Of a DNA stretch of 15,583 nt, positions 1-6,194 are shown piece after piece. The stretch spans positions 1 through 15,583 of the forward strand of contig DFHD01000009.1 in NCBI GenBank assembly GCA_002372545.1. Direction: 5' to 3'. The position numbers and the translations under genes were made by a program. The notes below the pieces were generated by a model. It was not told the origin of the DNA. It made no database searches and saw nothing but the letters and a program-made list of their open reading frames with translations. The DNA comes from Lachnospiraceae bacterium UBA3732. Its GTDB lineage: Bacteria > Bacillota > Clostridia > Lachnospirales > Lachnospiraceae. Each line of letters opens with the position of its first letter. The first letter of the stretch is position 1.

Positions 1-1
1 C

Positions 2-619
2 GAATTCGCCACAATTAGAAATCAATCCGGTCTTAACAGTTTTAAGATAAGTGTTAAAGAATTTGTTGCCAAGACTAATGCTATATGTATTCAAGCTAAA
101 GCTGGGCGATATGGTGGAACATATGCACATAAAGATATTGCTTTTGAGTTTGCAATGTGGATTAGCCCGGAGTTTAAGATATATATTGTTAAAGAATTCC
201 AAAGGCTGAAAACAGAAGAACAGAAACTGTTGGGGTGGTCAGCAAAAAGAGAATTGACAAAAATCAATTATCGCATACACACTGATGCTATAAAGAATAA
301 CCTTATCCCGGTAGAACTTACCTCTGAACAAAAGTCGTTCATTTATGCTGATGAGGCAGATATGCTTAATGTTGCATTGTTTGGTATGACTGCAAAACAG
401 TGGAGAAGCCAAAACCCCGATAAAAAGGGGAATATAAGAGACTATGCAACTATAAATCAATTGATATGTCTGTCAAATATGGAGAATCTAAATTCTGTGT
501 TTATTAACGACAATATGCCTCAAAGTGCAAGAATTGAAAAACTGAATAAAATTGCTATTCAGCAAATGAAAATACTTGAAGATATTGAGGATAAAACGCC
601 ACTGATTGAAAAAAAATAA
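2..619 (+). CDS. KilA-N domain protein, 5'-truncated by window edge
   Basis: The frame is open from base 2, so the true start lies left of the window; an internal ATG at 155 is not the start. The visible part gives about 205 residues. Early on it carries the KilA-N signature G-R-Y-G-G-T-Y-A-H-K-D-I-A-F-E-F-A-M-W-I-S-P-E-F (about residues 37-60), followed by a long lysine/glutamate-rich region ending in a short helical tail. KilA-N is a DNA-binding domain of phages and other mobile elements; many such proteins act as phage antirepressors or regulators, but the exact role here is not shown. The gene is AT-rich compared with everything after about 1140 and lies next to a broken ATPase gene, consistent with a decayed mobile element. 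Domain assignment is firm; function is inference. Confidence 0.85.
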   Translation, partial: EFATIRNQSGLNSFKISVKEFVAKTNAICIQAKAGRYGGTYAHKDIAFEFAMWISPEFKIYIVKEFQRLKTEEQKLLGWSAKRELTKINYRIHTDAIKNNLIPVELTSEQKSFIYADEADMLNVALFGMTAKQWRSQNPDKKGNIRDYATINQLICLSNMENLNSVFINDNMPQSARIEKLNKIAIQQMKILEDIEDKTPLIEKK

Positions 620-640
620 TAGGTATAAAATAACTCCTAC

Positions 641-676
641 CAACGGCAGGGGGGATCACCAACGGATCTGCCGTTG
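641..676 (+). repeat. 9-bp inverted repeat (stem-loop) upstream of small ORF
   Basis: CAACGGCAG at 641-649 is exactly complementary to CTGCCGTTG at 668-676, leaving an 18-nt loop that holds a run of six or more G. There is no T-run after it, so it does not look like an intrinsic terminator. It lies between the KilA-N stop and the ribosome binding site of the 28-codon ORF at 714, where it could act on the mRNA leader or be a protein-binding site. Confidence 0.6.
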
Positions 677-713
677 CTTGATGTCGTTCTCTGGAAAAGG
701 AAGGAGAATAGAC

Positions 714-800
714 ATGAAAGAAGAGTTGATAAATGATATGTTTGCCATACAGGCAAGTGCGCAAATTAAAAAATGTAAATCCGGTGCAAAAACAGCATAA
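714..800 (+). CDS. 28-residue hypothetical peptide
   Basis: This short ORF starts at ATG 714, seven bases after a clear AAGGAG Shine-Dalgarno at 701-706, and ends in TAA at 798-800. The peptide begins M-K-E-E-L-I-N-D-M-F-A-I-Q-A-S-A and has a basic end, K-K-C-K-S-G-A-K-T-A. I do not recognise a family. The good ribosome binding site argues for translation. The length and the decayed surroundings argue that it may be the stump of a longer gene. It follows a stem-loop at 641-676 and precedes the ATPase remnant. Confidence 0.35.
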   Translation: MKEELINDMFAIQASAQIKKCKSGAKTA

Positions 801-837
801 AACATATTGTAATATCGTGCAGACAATCTGAATAACA

Positions 838-1077
838 AATCGTAAATTCGGTTGATTGCTTTGGACAGATGGGTCATCTGCTGTTCTGATTGAAGGAGCC
901 AGGTGTGTTGGAAAAAACACCACAGCTGAAGCGTTTGCAAAAACTGAATATGATGATTACATTTTGATTGATTTTTCAACAGCTGAGCAGGCCATCAAGG
1001 ATAACTTTGATAATATACTTTACCAGTTAAAAAGTCGCCAGAAAATGTGCTCGAGTAGCAGTGTCGATTTTACTTGA
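838..1077 (+). pseudogene. Remnant of AAA ATPase (DUF4143-type) gene
   Basis: The frame reads N-R-K-F-G, then a TGA at 853-855, then L-L-W-T-D-G-S-S-A-V-L-I-E-G-A-R-C-V-G-K-N. This matches the N-terminus of the AAA_14/DUF4143 ATPases often found as free-standing genes in Clostridia, where the P-loop normally reads G-A-R-R-V-G-K-S/T. Here the phosphate-binding Ser/Thr after the Lys is Asn, and the preceding Arg is Cys. Homology continues through A-E-A-F-A-K-T-E-Y-D-D-Y-I-L-I-D-F-S to about 1035, then the sequence changes and stops at 1077, where a full protein would have roughly 400 residues. Stop codon, damaged Walker A and missing C-terminus together make this a pseudogene. It marks the right edge of the AT-rich segment. 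Confidence 0.75.
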
Positions 1078-1102
1078 CAAACGATTGTATTAAGAGTATT
1101 AT
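1074..1102 (+). promoter_or_regulatory. Sigma-A-type promoter of the ABC transporter operon
   Basis: A perfect -35 box TTGACA (1074-1079) is followed by exactly 17 bases and a -10 box TATTAT (1097-1102). Transcription would start near 1109 and give a leader of about 100 nt before the ABC ATPase start at 1210. The -10 box lies inside the left arm of the inverted repeat at 1092-1136, the arrangement expected for repression by a bound dimer. Confidence 0.8.
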
Positions 1103-1136
1103 TTGTATTACAATGAGTAATACAAATAATACTCTT
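1092..1136 (+). promoter_or_regulatory. Perfect 19-bp inverted repeat: candidate YtrA/GntR operator
   Basis: The arm at 1092-1110 is the exact reverse complement of the arm at 1118-1136, with a 7-nt centre CAATGAG. Within it, TTTGTA (1102-1107) and TACAAA (1121-1126) are separated by 13 bp. From memory, the Bacillus subtilis YtrA operator is AGTGTA-N13-TACACT, so the spacing and the TGTA/TACA cores agree. The repeat covers the -10 box and probable start site. The downstream YtrA-family gene at 3083-3442 is the obvious candidate regulator. The alternative reading, an AT-rich terminator for the upstream debris, fits less well given the promoter overlap. Confidence 0.75.
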
Positions 1137-1209
1137 TTATTTCTTTTTATATTTCTACCGTAACTGAACTGTTGCTTTCGATCTTTTGTTGATTAAGGAG
1201 ATGAGTGAA

Positions 1210-2121
1210 ATGAATGCCATCGAAACCGTAAAACTGACCAAAATGTATGGGAAGAGCAGAGGGATCAAGGACCTTGATCTGACCATCCGGGAAGGGGATT
1301 TCTTTGGATTTATCGGACCGAACGGCGCAGGAAAATCCACTACCATCCGGACACTGCTTGGACTGATCCGGCCTACAGGCGGAAGCGCAAGGATTTTCGG
1401 CATGGATACGGAAAAGGATAAAACCAAAATACTGGCGGAAACAGGGTATCTGCCTTCCGAAACCGATTATTACAGAGGGATGCGGGTGAGGGATGTTCTT
1501 CTCTATTCCGCAAAGCTTCGGAAAAAGGACACCTGGAAGGATGCGGAGGAAATGGCAGACAGACTGCAGCTTGACCTTACAAAAAAGGTAGATGAGCTTT
1601 CTCTGGGGAACCGGAAGAAGGTCGGGATCATCACCGCCATTCAGCATCATCCGAAGCTGATCATCCTGGACGAGCCAACATCGGGACTGGATCCGCTGAT
1701 GCAGAGGGAGTTTTTCCGGATCCTGCAGGAAGAAAACAGCAGAGGGGCAACCATATTTTTCTCCTCTCATATTCTTTCGGAGGTGCAGGAGCATTGCCGT
1801 ACAGCAGCCTTTATCCGGGACGGCAGGATCATCCTCTCCGACCGGGTGGAAAAACTGGGACACTCCGGAACGAAGAAGGTGGAAGTGAGGAGCAATGCGG
1901 AGCAGGCCGGCCCGGGTCTTGCCGGGATCAGGAGTCTTCCGGGAGTCAGCGTAACAGAGGAAGCTGAGGGCGTGCTGCGGTTTATGTATGCGGGAGATAT
2001 CCGGATTCTTCTACGGCAGCTGGCCGATGGGCAAATTACGGATGTCAGCATTACCGAACCGAGTATGGAAGAAATATTTATGCATTATTATCAAAGTGAG
2101 GAAAAAGGAGAACGGTCATGA
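1210..2121 (+). CDS. ABC transporter ATP-binding protein (YtrB/CcmA-like)
   Basis: This is the cytoplasmic ATPase of an ABC-2 type exporter, about 303 residues. Walker A G-P-N-G-A-G-K-S-T is at residues 36-44, the signature L-S-L-G-N at 130-134 (a common variant of LSGGQ in this subfamily), Walker B L-I-I-L-D-E-P at 150-156, and the H-loop S-S-H near 185-187. A C-terminal accessory domain of about 90 residues follows, typical of DrrA/YtrB-like ATPases. ATG 1210 is chosen because AAGGAG at 1195-1200 sits nine bases before it; a TTG at 1186 would put the binding site inside the gene. The stop overlaps the permease start by four bases (ATGA), so the two are translationally coupled. The substrate cannot be read from sequence; YtrA-controlled systems often respond to cell-wall antibiotics. 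Confidence 0.93.
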   Translation: MNAIETVKLTKMYGKSRGIKDLDLTIREGDFFGFIGPNGAGKSTTIRTLLGLIRPTGGSARIFGMDTEKDKTKILAETGYLPSETDYYRGMRVRDVLLYSAKLRKKDTWKDAEEMADRLQLDLTKKVDELSLGNRKKVGIITAIQHHPKLIILDEPTSGLDPLMQREFFRILQEENSRGATIFFSSHILSEVQEHCRTAAFIRDGRIILSDRVEKLGHSGTKKVEVRSNAEQAGPGLAGIRSLPGVSVTEEAEGVLRFMYAGDIRILLRQLADGQITDVSITEPSMEEIFMHYYQSEEKGERS

Positions 2122-2906
2122 GCATTTTTATTCAGGAGATCAAACTTCACCGTCTGACCTGGATCATCTGGACCCTGGCAATCGGCTTTATGATGGCAGT
2201 TGCTGTTATGATGTATCCGGAAATGCAGTCACAGATGACGGATATCAGTGAGGCCTTCTCATCCATGGGGAAATTCACCACAGCCTTTGGCATGGATAAG
2301 CTGGATTTCGGTACAATAAAAGGCTATTACGGCGTGGAAGCCGGAAATGTGATGGGAATCGGCGGGGCATTCTTTGCGGCTATTCTGGGCATCGGCATGC
2401 TGATGAAGGAGGAGCAGGGGCGGACGGCTGAGTTTCTTTTTACTCATCCGGTATCCCGCACAAGAGTGATCACGGAAAAGCTGCTCAGTATTTTCGTGAT
2501 GCTCCTTGCCATGAATCTTGTGATCCTCATCTTCGGTGTGGGCGCCATTATGGCCATTGGAGAAGAGCCTTTTCTGAAGGAAATCCTTCTGATCCAGCTG
2601 GCGTATTTTCTGATGGAGCTGGAGATTTCCGGAATAACCTTCGGCATTTCCGCATTTATCCGGAAGGCAGGTCTGGGCATCGGCATCGGGCTGGCCGGTC
2701 TCTTGTATATGCTGAATATCCTTGCGAATATCACGGAGGAGGCTAAGGCGCTGAAATACTTTACCCCCTTCGGATTTACGGATAGCGCGGAGATCATGAC
2801 AAGCCTTCAGATCCTCGGGGAGTATCTGGCAACCGGAATGGCTTTTCTGGCGGCCGGAATCGTCGCGGCTTACCTGAAGTACAGAAATAAAGATCTGATG
2901 GTATAG
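2118..2906 (+). CDS. ABC-2 type transporter permease
   Basis: This is the membrane partner of the preceding ATPase, 262 residues with about six hydrophobic segments (roughly 15-33, 75-97, 124-147, 153-178, 183-205 and 235-255). The loop with E-E-Q-G-R-T-A-E-F-L-F-T-H-P-V-S-R (about 98-114) is the cytoplasmic motif typical of ABC-2 permeases of the YtrC/NatB kind, where the ATPase couples. The start ATG overlaps the ATPase stop and has AAAAAGGAG about eight bases upstream. It carries one permease domain of six helices, so the working transporter would be a dimer. The gene is followed by a 176-base gap with no gene before the repressor. Confidence 0.92.
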   Translation: MSIFIQEIKLHRLTWIIWTLAIGFMMAVAVMMYPEMQSQMTDISEAFSSMGKFTTAFGMDKLDFGTIKGYYGVEAGNVMGIGGAFFAAILGIGMLMKEEQGRTAEFLFTHPVSRTRVITEKLLSIFVMLLAMNLVILIFGVGAIMAIGEEPFLKEILLIQLAYFLMELEISGITFGISAFIRKAGLGIGIGLAGLLYMLNILANITEEAKALKYFTPFGFTDSAEIMTSLQILGEYLATGMAFLAAGIVAAYLKYRNKDLMV

Positions 2907-3003
2907 ACCTGGCTACGCTGAGGATTTTTGAACTGCACTCTCGAATAAGCATTCTGCGCAATAGTCGCATTAATTTAAAACATCAGCACGAGTGAAAAGC
3001 GGA

Positions 3004-3028
3004 TATGCATAAAACAAAAATGTGCATA
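3004..3028 (+). promoter_or_regulatory. Second YtrA-spaced palindrome upstream of the GntR gene
   Basis: TATGCA (3004-3009) and its exact reverse complement TGCATA (3023-3028) are separated by 13 bp, the same spacing as the half-sites in the operator at 1092-1136. Both fit a loose NNTGYA-N13-TRCANN pattern. The site lies just upstream of a TATAAT hexamer at 3040-3045 and about 55 bp before the GntR start, as expected for autoregulation. A 6-bp repeat can arise by chance, so confidence is modest. Confidence 0.4.
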
Positions 3029-3039
3029 ACCGGCATGTA

Positions 3040-3045
3040 TATAAT
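3040..3045 (+). promoter_or_regulatory. Candidate -10 box for the GntR/DUF5808 unit
   Basis: A consensus TATAAT lies about 38 bases before the GntR start, with a TG dinucleotide just upstream (3036-3037), but I see no good -35 hexamer 16-18 bp upstream. It suggests that the repressor and the membrane protein after it can be transcribed separately from the ABC genes. Confidence 0.4.
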
Positions 3046-3082
3046 TGACGAACGCAAACAGACGTGGAAGGGAATGAGACAG

Positions 3083-3442
3083 ATGTTAATTCAAATTGAC
3101 GAATATTCGGATGTCCCCATTTATATGCAGATCAGGAATCAGATCGTGATGGGAATATCCGGGGGAGAGCTTCGGCCGGGGGAACAGCTTCCCACGGTAC
3201 GGGCTCTGGCCATGGAGATCGGGGTAAACACCATGACAGTGAGTAAGACCTACCAGATGCTGAAGGCAGAGGGATATATCCTGACTGACCGGAAGAATGG
3301 TGCAAGAGTGAGAACGGAGATCGAACAGTCCGGACAGATCAGTGAGGCAAATAAAACCGAGCTGCGGCGGATCGTATCCGAGGCGAGGTTGTCCGGTGTA
3401 CCGAAGGCGGAACTGATCGCTCTGATCGATCAGTACTATTAA
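3083..3442 (+). CDS. GntR-family transcriptional regulator, YtrA subfamily
   Basis: This small repressor of 119 residues has an N-terminal winged helix-turn-helix of the GntR type: D-V-P-I-Y-M-Q-I-R-N-Q-I, then L-R-P-G-E-Q-L-P-T-V-R-A-L-A, then G-V-N-T-M-T-V-S-K-T-Y-Q-M-L (about residues 9-62). After it there are only about 45 residues, too few for an effector domain of the FadR or HutC type, which is the mark of the YtrA subfamily. ATG 3083 is preferred because a GGAAGGG lies ten bases upstream and family members start with a similar M-x-I-x-I-D; the frame stays open to 3005 but that start would put the candidate operator inside the gene. The stop TAA overlaps the Shine-Dalgarno of the next gene. 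The likely target is the palindrome at 1092-1136. Unlike in B. subtilis ytr, the regulator follows the transporter genes. Confidence 0.9.
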   Translation: MLIQIDEYSDVPIYMQIRNQIVMGISGGELRPGEQLPTVRALAMEIGVNTMTVSKTYQMLKAEGYILTDRKNGARVRTEIEQSGQISEANKTELRRIVSEARLSGVPKAELIALIDQYY

Positions 3443-3455
3443 GGAGTGAGTGAAG

Positions 3456-4877
3456 ATGAAAATGGGATTTTTGCCGATTCTGGCCGGGATCATGATTCCG
3501 GCGCTTGCAATCATGGTATGTGTTATTTATCCGAAAAACTGGAAGAAAAAAAGATTTGTTCTGGGAGTAAAGAACAGGTCCGAGTTCCGGCAGGGCGAGG
3601 CGGAGGCCGAGGTAAGCGGGCTGCTCGCGAGGGCGAGAAGGTTTGCAGTCATTCTGATCGTTTCCTATTCTGCCATTAATCTGCTGCTGTTTCTACTGCG
3701 CAATGAAGCAAAACAGTTCATCATCTGGTATTATTTGACACTGGCAGCGCTGATCCTGGTCAATGTGCCCTATTGGCGCGGGAATGGGGAACTGAAGGCG
3801 TTGAAAAAAAGACTGGGGATCGAGAAAAAGACCGGCGTAAAGGTTGTTGATGTAAAAAGCATTACGGCTTCGCATGCGTTAAATAAAGCCCAAATGGTCA
3901 TTCCTGCGGTGCTGGCCGTCCTTTTCCTTGGACTGACGCTTCTGTTTGAAAAGGGAATCCTTCATTTTGGAAGCGAAGCAGGCCGCCGGTATGCCGGAAG
4001 CTATATTGTATTTGAGATGGTGGGCGCACTGACCTTAATTGCCGTTATTCTGGTTCCGCTTGCGATCATGATCGACAATGCGAGAAGCCAGATCGTATCG
4101 GAAAACAGCGGCGAAAATGTGAATTATAACAGGGCGGTAAAAAAAGTCTGGGCGGATTTTTCAGTTTTCGTATCCTGGAGTACTCTGGCTGCAGCCATCC
4201 TGGGAGCGGCCGGCGTATGGGTTCTGGGCAGTGAAATTCCGGGTATGATCATGCTTGGCGTTTTTCTTGTATTGATCTTTGCAATGCTCTTTGTTCTGAT
4301 GAGGAAGCTGAGTGTACTGAGCAGCAGGTATGCGGACGAAACGCCCTATGACATGGATGAAGATGATAACTGGCTTCTGGGAATGTTTTATTATAATCCC
4401 TCCGACCGGAGACTGAATGTCAGCAGAAGGACAGATACCGGTTTCACCATTAATCTGGCGCATCCGGCGGGAAAAGTGATCACGGCAATCATTGCGATCA
4501 TGCTCGCAGCTGTGATCACGGCGATGACTATTGGAATAAAGACTATGGATTCGCCGCTTCAGGTAAGGCTTTCAGAGGGGACTGTGATCTGCCATCAGCT
4601 GAAGGATGAGTATAAGATCGATCTGGATGACATCAGGGAGATGGAATACGGTGACGATATGAGTGACCTGAAAAAGAGCAAGGTGGCTGGTTACAATACC
4701 CAATCGGTGCTTAAGGGAACCTTCCTTGTGAATGGAGAGAAGGGATGCAGGGTATTTATGGATCCCGGGCAGAAGGAGTATATCCGGATCAAAACGGACT
4801 CCTGCACCTACTATATCAATGCGTCTACAGCAGAAGAAACGAGGGCGCTTTATGAGGAAATCCTTTCTAACCGGTAG
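3456..4877 (+). CDS. DUF5808 / PH-like polytopic membrane protein
   Basis: This integral membrane protein has 473 residues. The first two thirds hold about seven hydrophobic segments, the first at the N-terminus. A DUF5808-like block follows the membrane region, D-D-N-W-L-L-G-M-F-Y-Y-N-P-S-D-R-R-L (about residues 306-323), then T-I-N-L-A-H-P and a final membrane segment. The last about 110 residues (from L-Q-V-R-L-S-E-G-T) look like a bacterial PH domain. ATG 3456 is used because AAGGAG (3441-3446) lies nine bases before it; GTG 3450 is too close. Genes of this type commonly follow YtrA-like regulators, so it probably belongs to the same envelope-stress regulon. Its biochemical role is not known to me. 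It converges with the minus-strand transporter 20 bases further on, with no clear terminator between. Confidence 0.8.
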   Translation: MKMGFLPILAGIMIPALAIMVCVIYPKNWKKKRFVLGVKNRSEFRQGEAEAEVSGLLARARRFAVILIVSYSAINLLLFLLRNEAKQFIIWYYLTLAALILVNVPYWRGNGELKALKKRLGIEKKTGVKVVDVKSITASHALNKAQMVIPAVLAVLFLGLTLLFEKGILHFGSEAGRRYAGSYIVFEMVGALTLIAVILVPLAIMIDNARSQIVSENSGENVNYNRAVKKVWADFSVFVSWSTLAAAILGAAGVWVLGSEIPGMIMLGVFLVLIFAMLFVLMRKLSVLSSRYADETPYDMDEDDNWLLGMFYYNPSDRRLNVSRRTDTGFTINLAHPAGKVITAIIAIMLAAVITAMTIGIKTMDSPLQVRLSEGTVICHQLKDEYKIDLDDIREMEYGDDMSDLKKSKVAGYNTQSVLKGTFLVNGEKGCRVFMDPGQKEYIRIKTDSCTYYINASTAEETRALYEEILSNR

Positions 4878-4897
4878 GCTTTCCGGGAAGGGATTGT

Positions 4898-6013
4898 TTA
4901 TCCGATCAAAAGAAAGAGACCGAAAAGGACAGCCAGAAAGAGCAGATTGATGATGGTAAAACGAAGCAGATACCGGTCTCCGGGCTGCTTTTCCCTGGCA
5001 TGGAATTTGTAGGTGATCAGACTCGCCATACTGGCAATCAGTGTGCCGAGACCGCCCAGATTAGCGCCGATCACCAGATCGCTGCCTCTGCCGGTAAAGG
5101 CGGAGAGGAGCATGGCGGCAGGTACATTGCTGATCACCTGCGAGGAAAGTACAGCGGTAGGAACGGTATGCCGGTCCACAATGCCGGTCAGTGTATCCCG
5201 TATTGCCGGAATCCTGCCCAGATTGCCAATGAGAATAAAGAAAAAGACAAAGGTTAGAAGAAGGGAGTAGTCTACCTTGCGGAAGGCACCCCGGTCCAGA
5301 AGGAAAACAAAAAGGGAGACAGCTGCCAGCATGATCCAATAGGGGAGTGCGCCGGCAACGGTGAAAAGACAAAGGGTGAACAGAAAGAGATACGCAGTAA
5401 GTCTGCCCGGCTCTGGGCGGGGGTGCTTACTGACTACTGCGGTATCCTCGTGCTGATCTGTCCGGTTCAGCAGAAAGACAGCAAGGATCAGGAGGATCAG
5501 AGCCGTCAGACTGTAGGGCAGCATGAGCCGGAAAAAGCCCGAAAGAGAAAAATGATACTCGGTGTAAAGATACAGATTCTGCGGATTCCCTATCGGGGTA
5601 AGCATACTTCCCAGATTTGCACCGACAGTCATCAGGATCAGAGTATATACGGTCCGCCTTCTGTCGCCAAAGGCCGAAAGAAGAAGCAGGGCGAAGGGGA
5701 CAAGGGTGACCAGTGCCACATCGTTCGTCAGGAGCATACTGAGGAAAAAAGCAAGCAGAGTAAGAAAAAGGGAAATGCTGCGTTCGGAGTGGATGCGGCC
5801 CAGCAGACGGCTGGTCAGATATCGAAAGGTGCCGATCCGGTCCAGGGCGCCCACCACAAGCATGAGAGAAAAGAGAATGGCCAGTACCCGGTAGTTTACA
5901 TAATGCACATATTCTTTATCGGGCACAACAAAAAAGAGGGACAGCAGCATCAGAAGTCCCGAAACCACAAGGATCGTATCTTTTTTTACCAGCTGCATGA
6001 TTCGTTCTTTCAT
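4898..6013 (-). CDS. SLC13/CitMHS-type (ArsB/NhaD superfamily) anion transporter
   Basis: This is an inner-membrane transporter of about 371 residues, almost entirely hydrophobic, of the ion-transporter superfamily that includes SLC13, CitMHS and ArsB. The two-fold repeat is visible: L-T-N-D-V-A-L-V-T-L-V-P-F and T-P-I-G-N-P-Q-N-L in the first half, S-N-V-P-A-A-M-L-L-S and G-A-N-L-G-G-L-G-T-L in the second. These N/P-rich hairpins form the substrate and sodium sites in known members. The substrate could be a dicarboxylate, sulfate or another anion and cannot be decided here. The start is uncertain: ATG 6013, ATG 6022 and ATG 5998 are all in frame and none has a good Shine-Dalgarno; a TTG at 6055 would run through the promoter. 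It is transcribed away from the EctB-like gene. Confidence 0.85.
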   Translation of the reverse strand: MKERIMQLVKKDTILVVSGLLMLLSLFFVVPDKEYVHYVNYRVLAILFSLMLVVGALDRIGTFRYLTSRLLGRIHSERSISLFLTLLAFFLSMLLTNDVALVTLVPFALLLLSAFGDRRRTVYTLILMTVGANLGSMLTPIGNPQNLYLYTEYHFSLSGFFRLMLPYSLTALILLILAVFLLNRTDQHEDTAVVSKHPRPEPGRLTAYLFLFTLCLFTVAGALPYWIMLAAVSLFVFLLDRGAFRKVDYSLLLTFVFFFILIGNLGRIPAIRDTLTGIVDRHTVPTAVLSSQVISNVPAAMLLSAFTGRGSDLVIGANLGGLGTLIASMASLITYKFHAREKQPGDRYLLRFTIINLLFLAVLFGLFLLIG

Positions 6014-6020
6014 ACCCGTC

Positions 6021-6049
6021 ATTATACTAAATTCCGGGAAAAATAGCAA
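6021..6049 (-). promoter_or_regulatory. Minus-strand promoter of the anion transporter
   Basis: Read on the minus strand, TTGCTA (6049-6044), 17 bases, and TATAAT (6026-6021) form a good sigma-A-like promoter. Transcription would start near 6014, almost on the ATG at 6013, so the mRNA may be leaderless or translation may start at ATG 5998. Confidence 0.6.
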
Positions 6050-6089
6050 AGGCAAAGGAACGGCACAGGGCCGGTTATGCTTTCAATTC

Positions 6090-6118
6090 TTTACAAATCC
6101 GGAGACTGGTGATATAAT
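6090..6118 (+). promoter_or_regulatory. Promoter of the EctB-like aminotransferase gene
   Basis: TTTACA (6090-6095), 17 bases and TATAAT (6113-6118) form a near-consensus promoter, diverging from the minus-strand promoter at 6021-6049. Transcription would start near 6126, leaving a leader of about 70 nt. The leader contains GGATGC (6149-6154) pairing with GCATCC (6166-6171), a small hairpin just before the ribosome binding site. Confidence 0.75.
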
Positions 6119-6194
6119 GACAAGCTGATACGGAATAACTTTTTATTTGGATGCATCCCGAAGGAGCATCCCGGAATGGAGGCGATATAAAAGT

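Noticed and set aside
1092..1136. The inverted repeat read as a rho-independent terminator
   Set aside because: A T-rich stretch follows, but the stem is almost wholly A-T and the -10 box of a consensus promoter lies inside it, which fits an operator better. A dual role cannot be excluded.
2907..3082. Hidden small gene between permease and regulator
   Set aside because: No start with a ribosome binding site gives a plausible frame; the gap holds only the candidate palindrome and the -10 box.
5000..5270. Plus-strand open frames inside the transporter gene
   Set aside because: They overlap the minus-strand membrane protein, whose repeated ion-transporter motifs are clear, and show no domain or good ribosome binding site.
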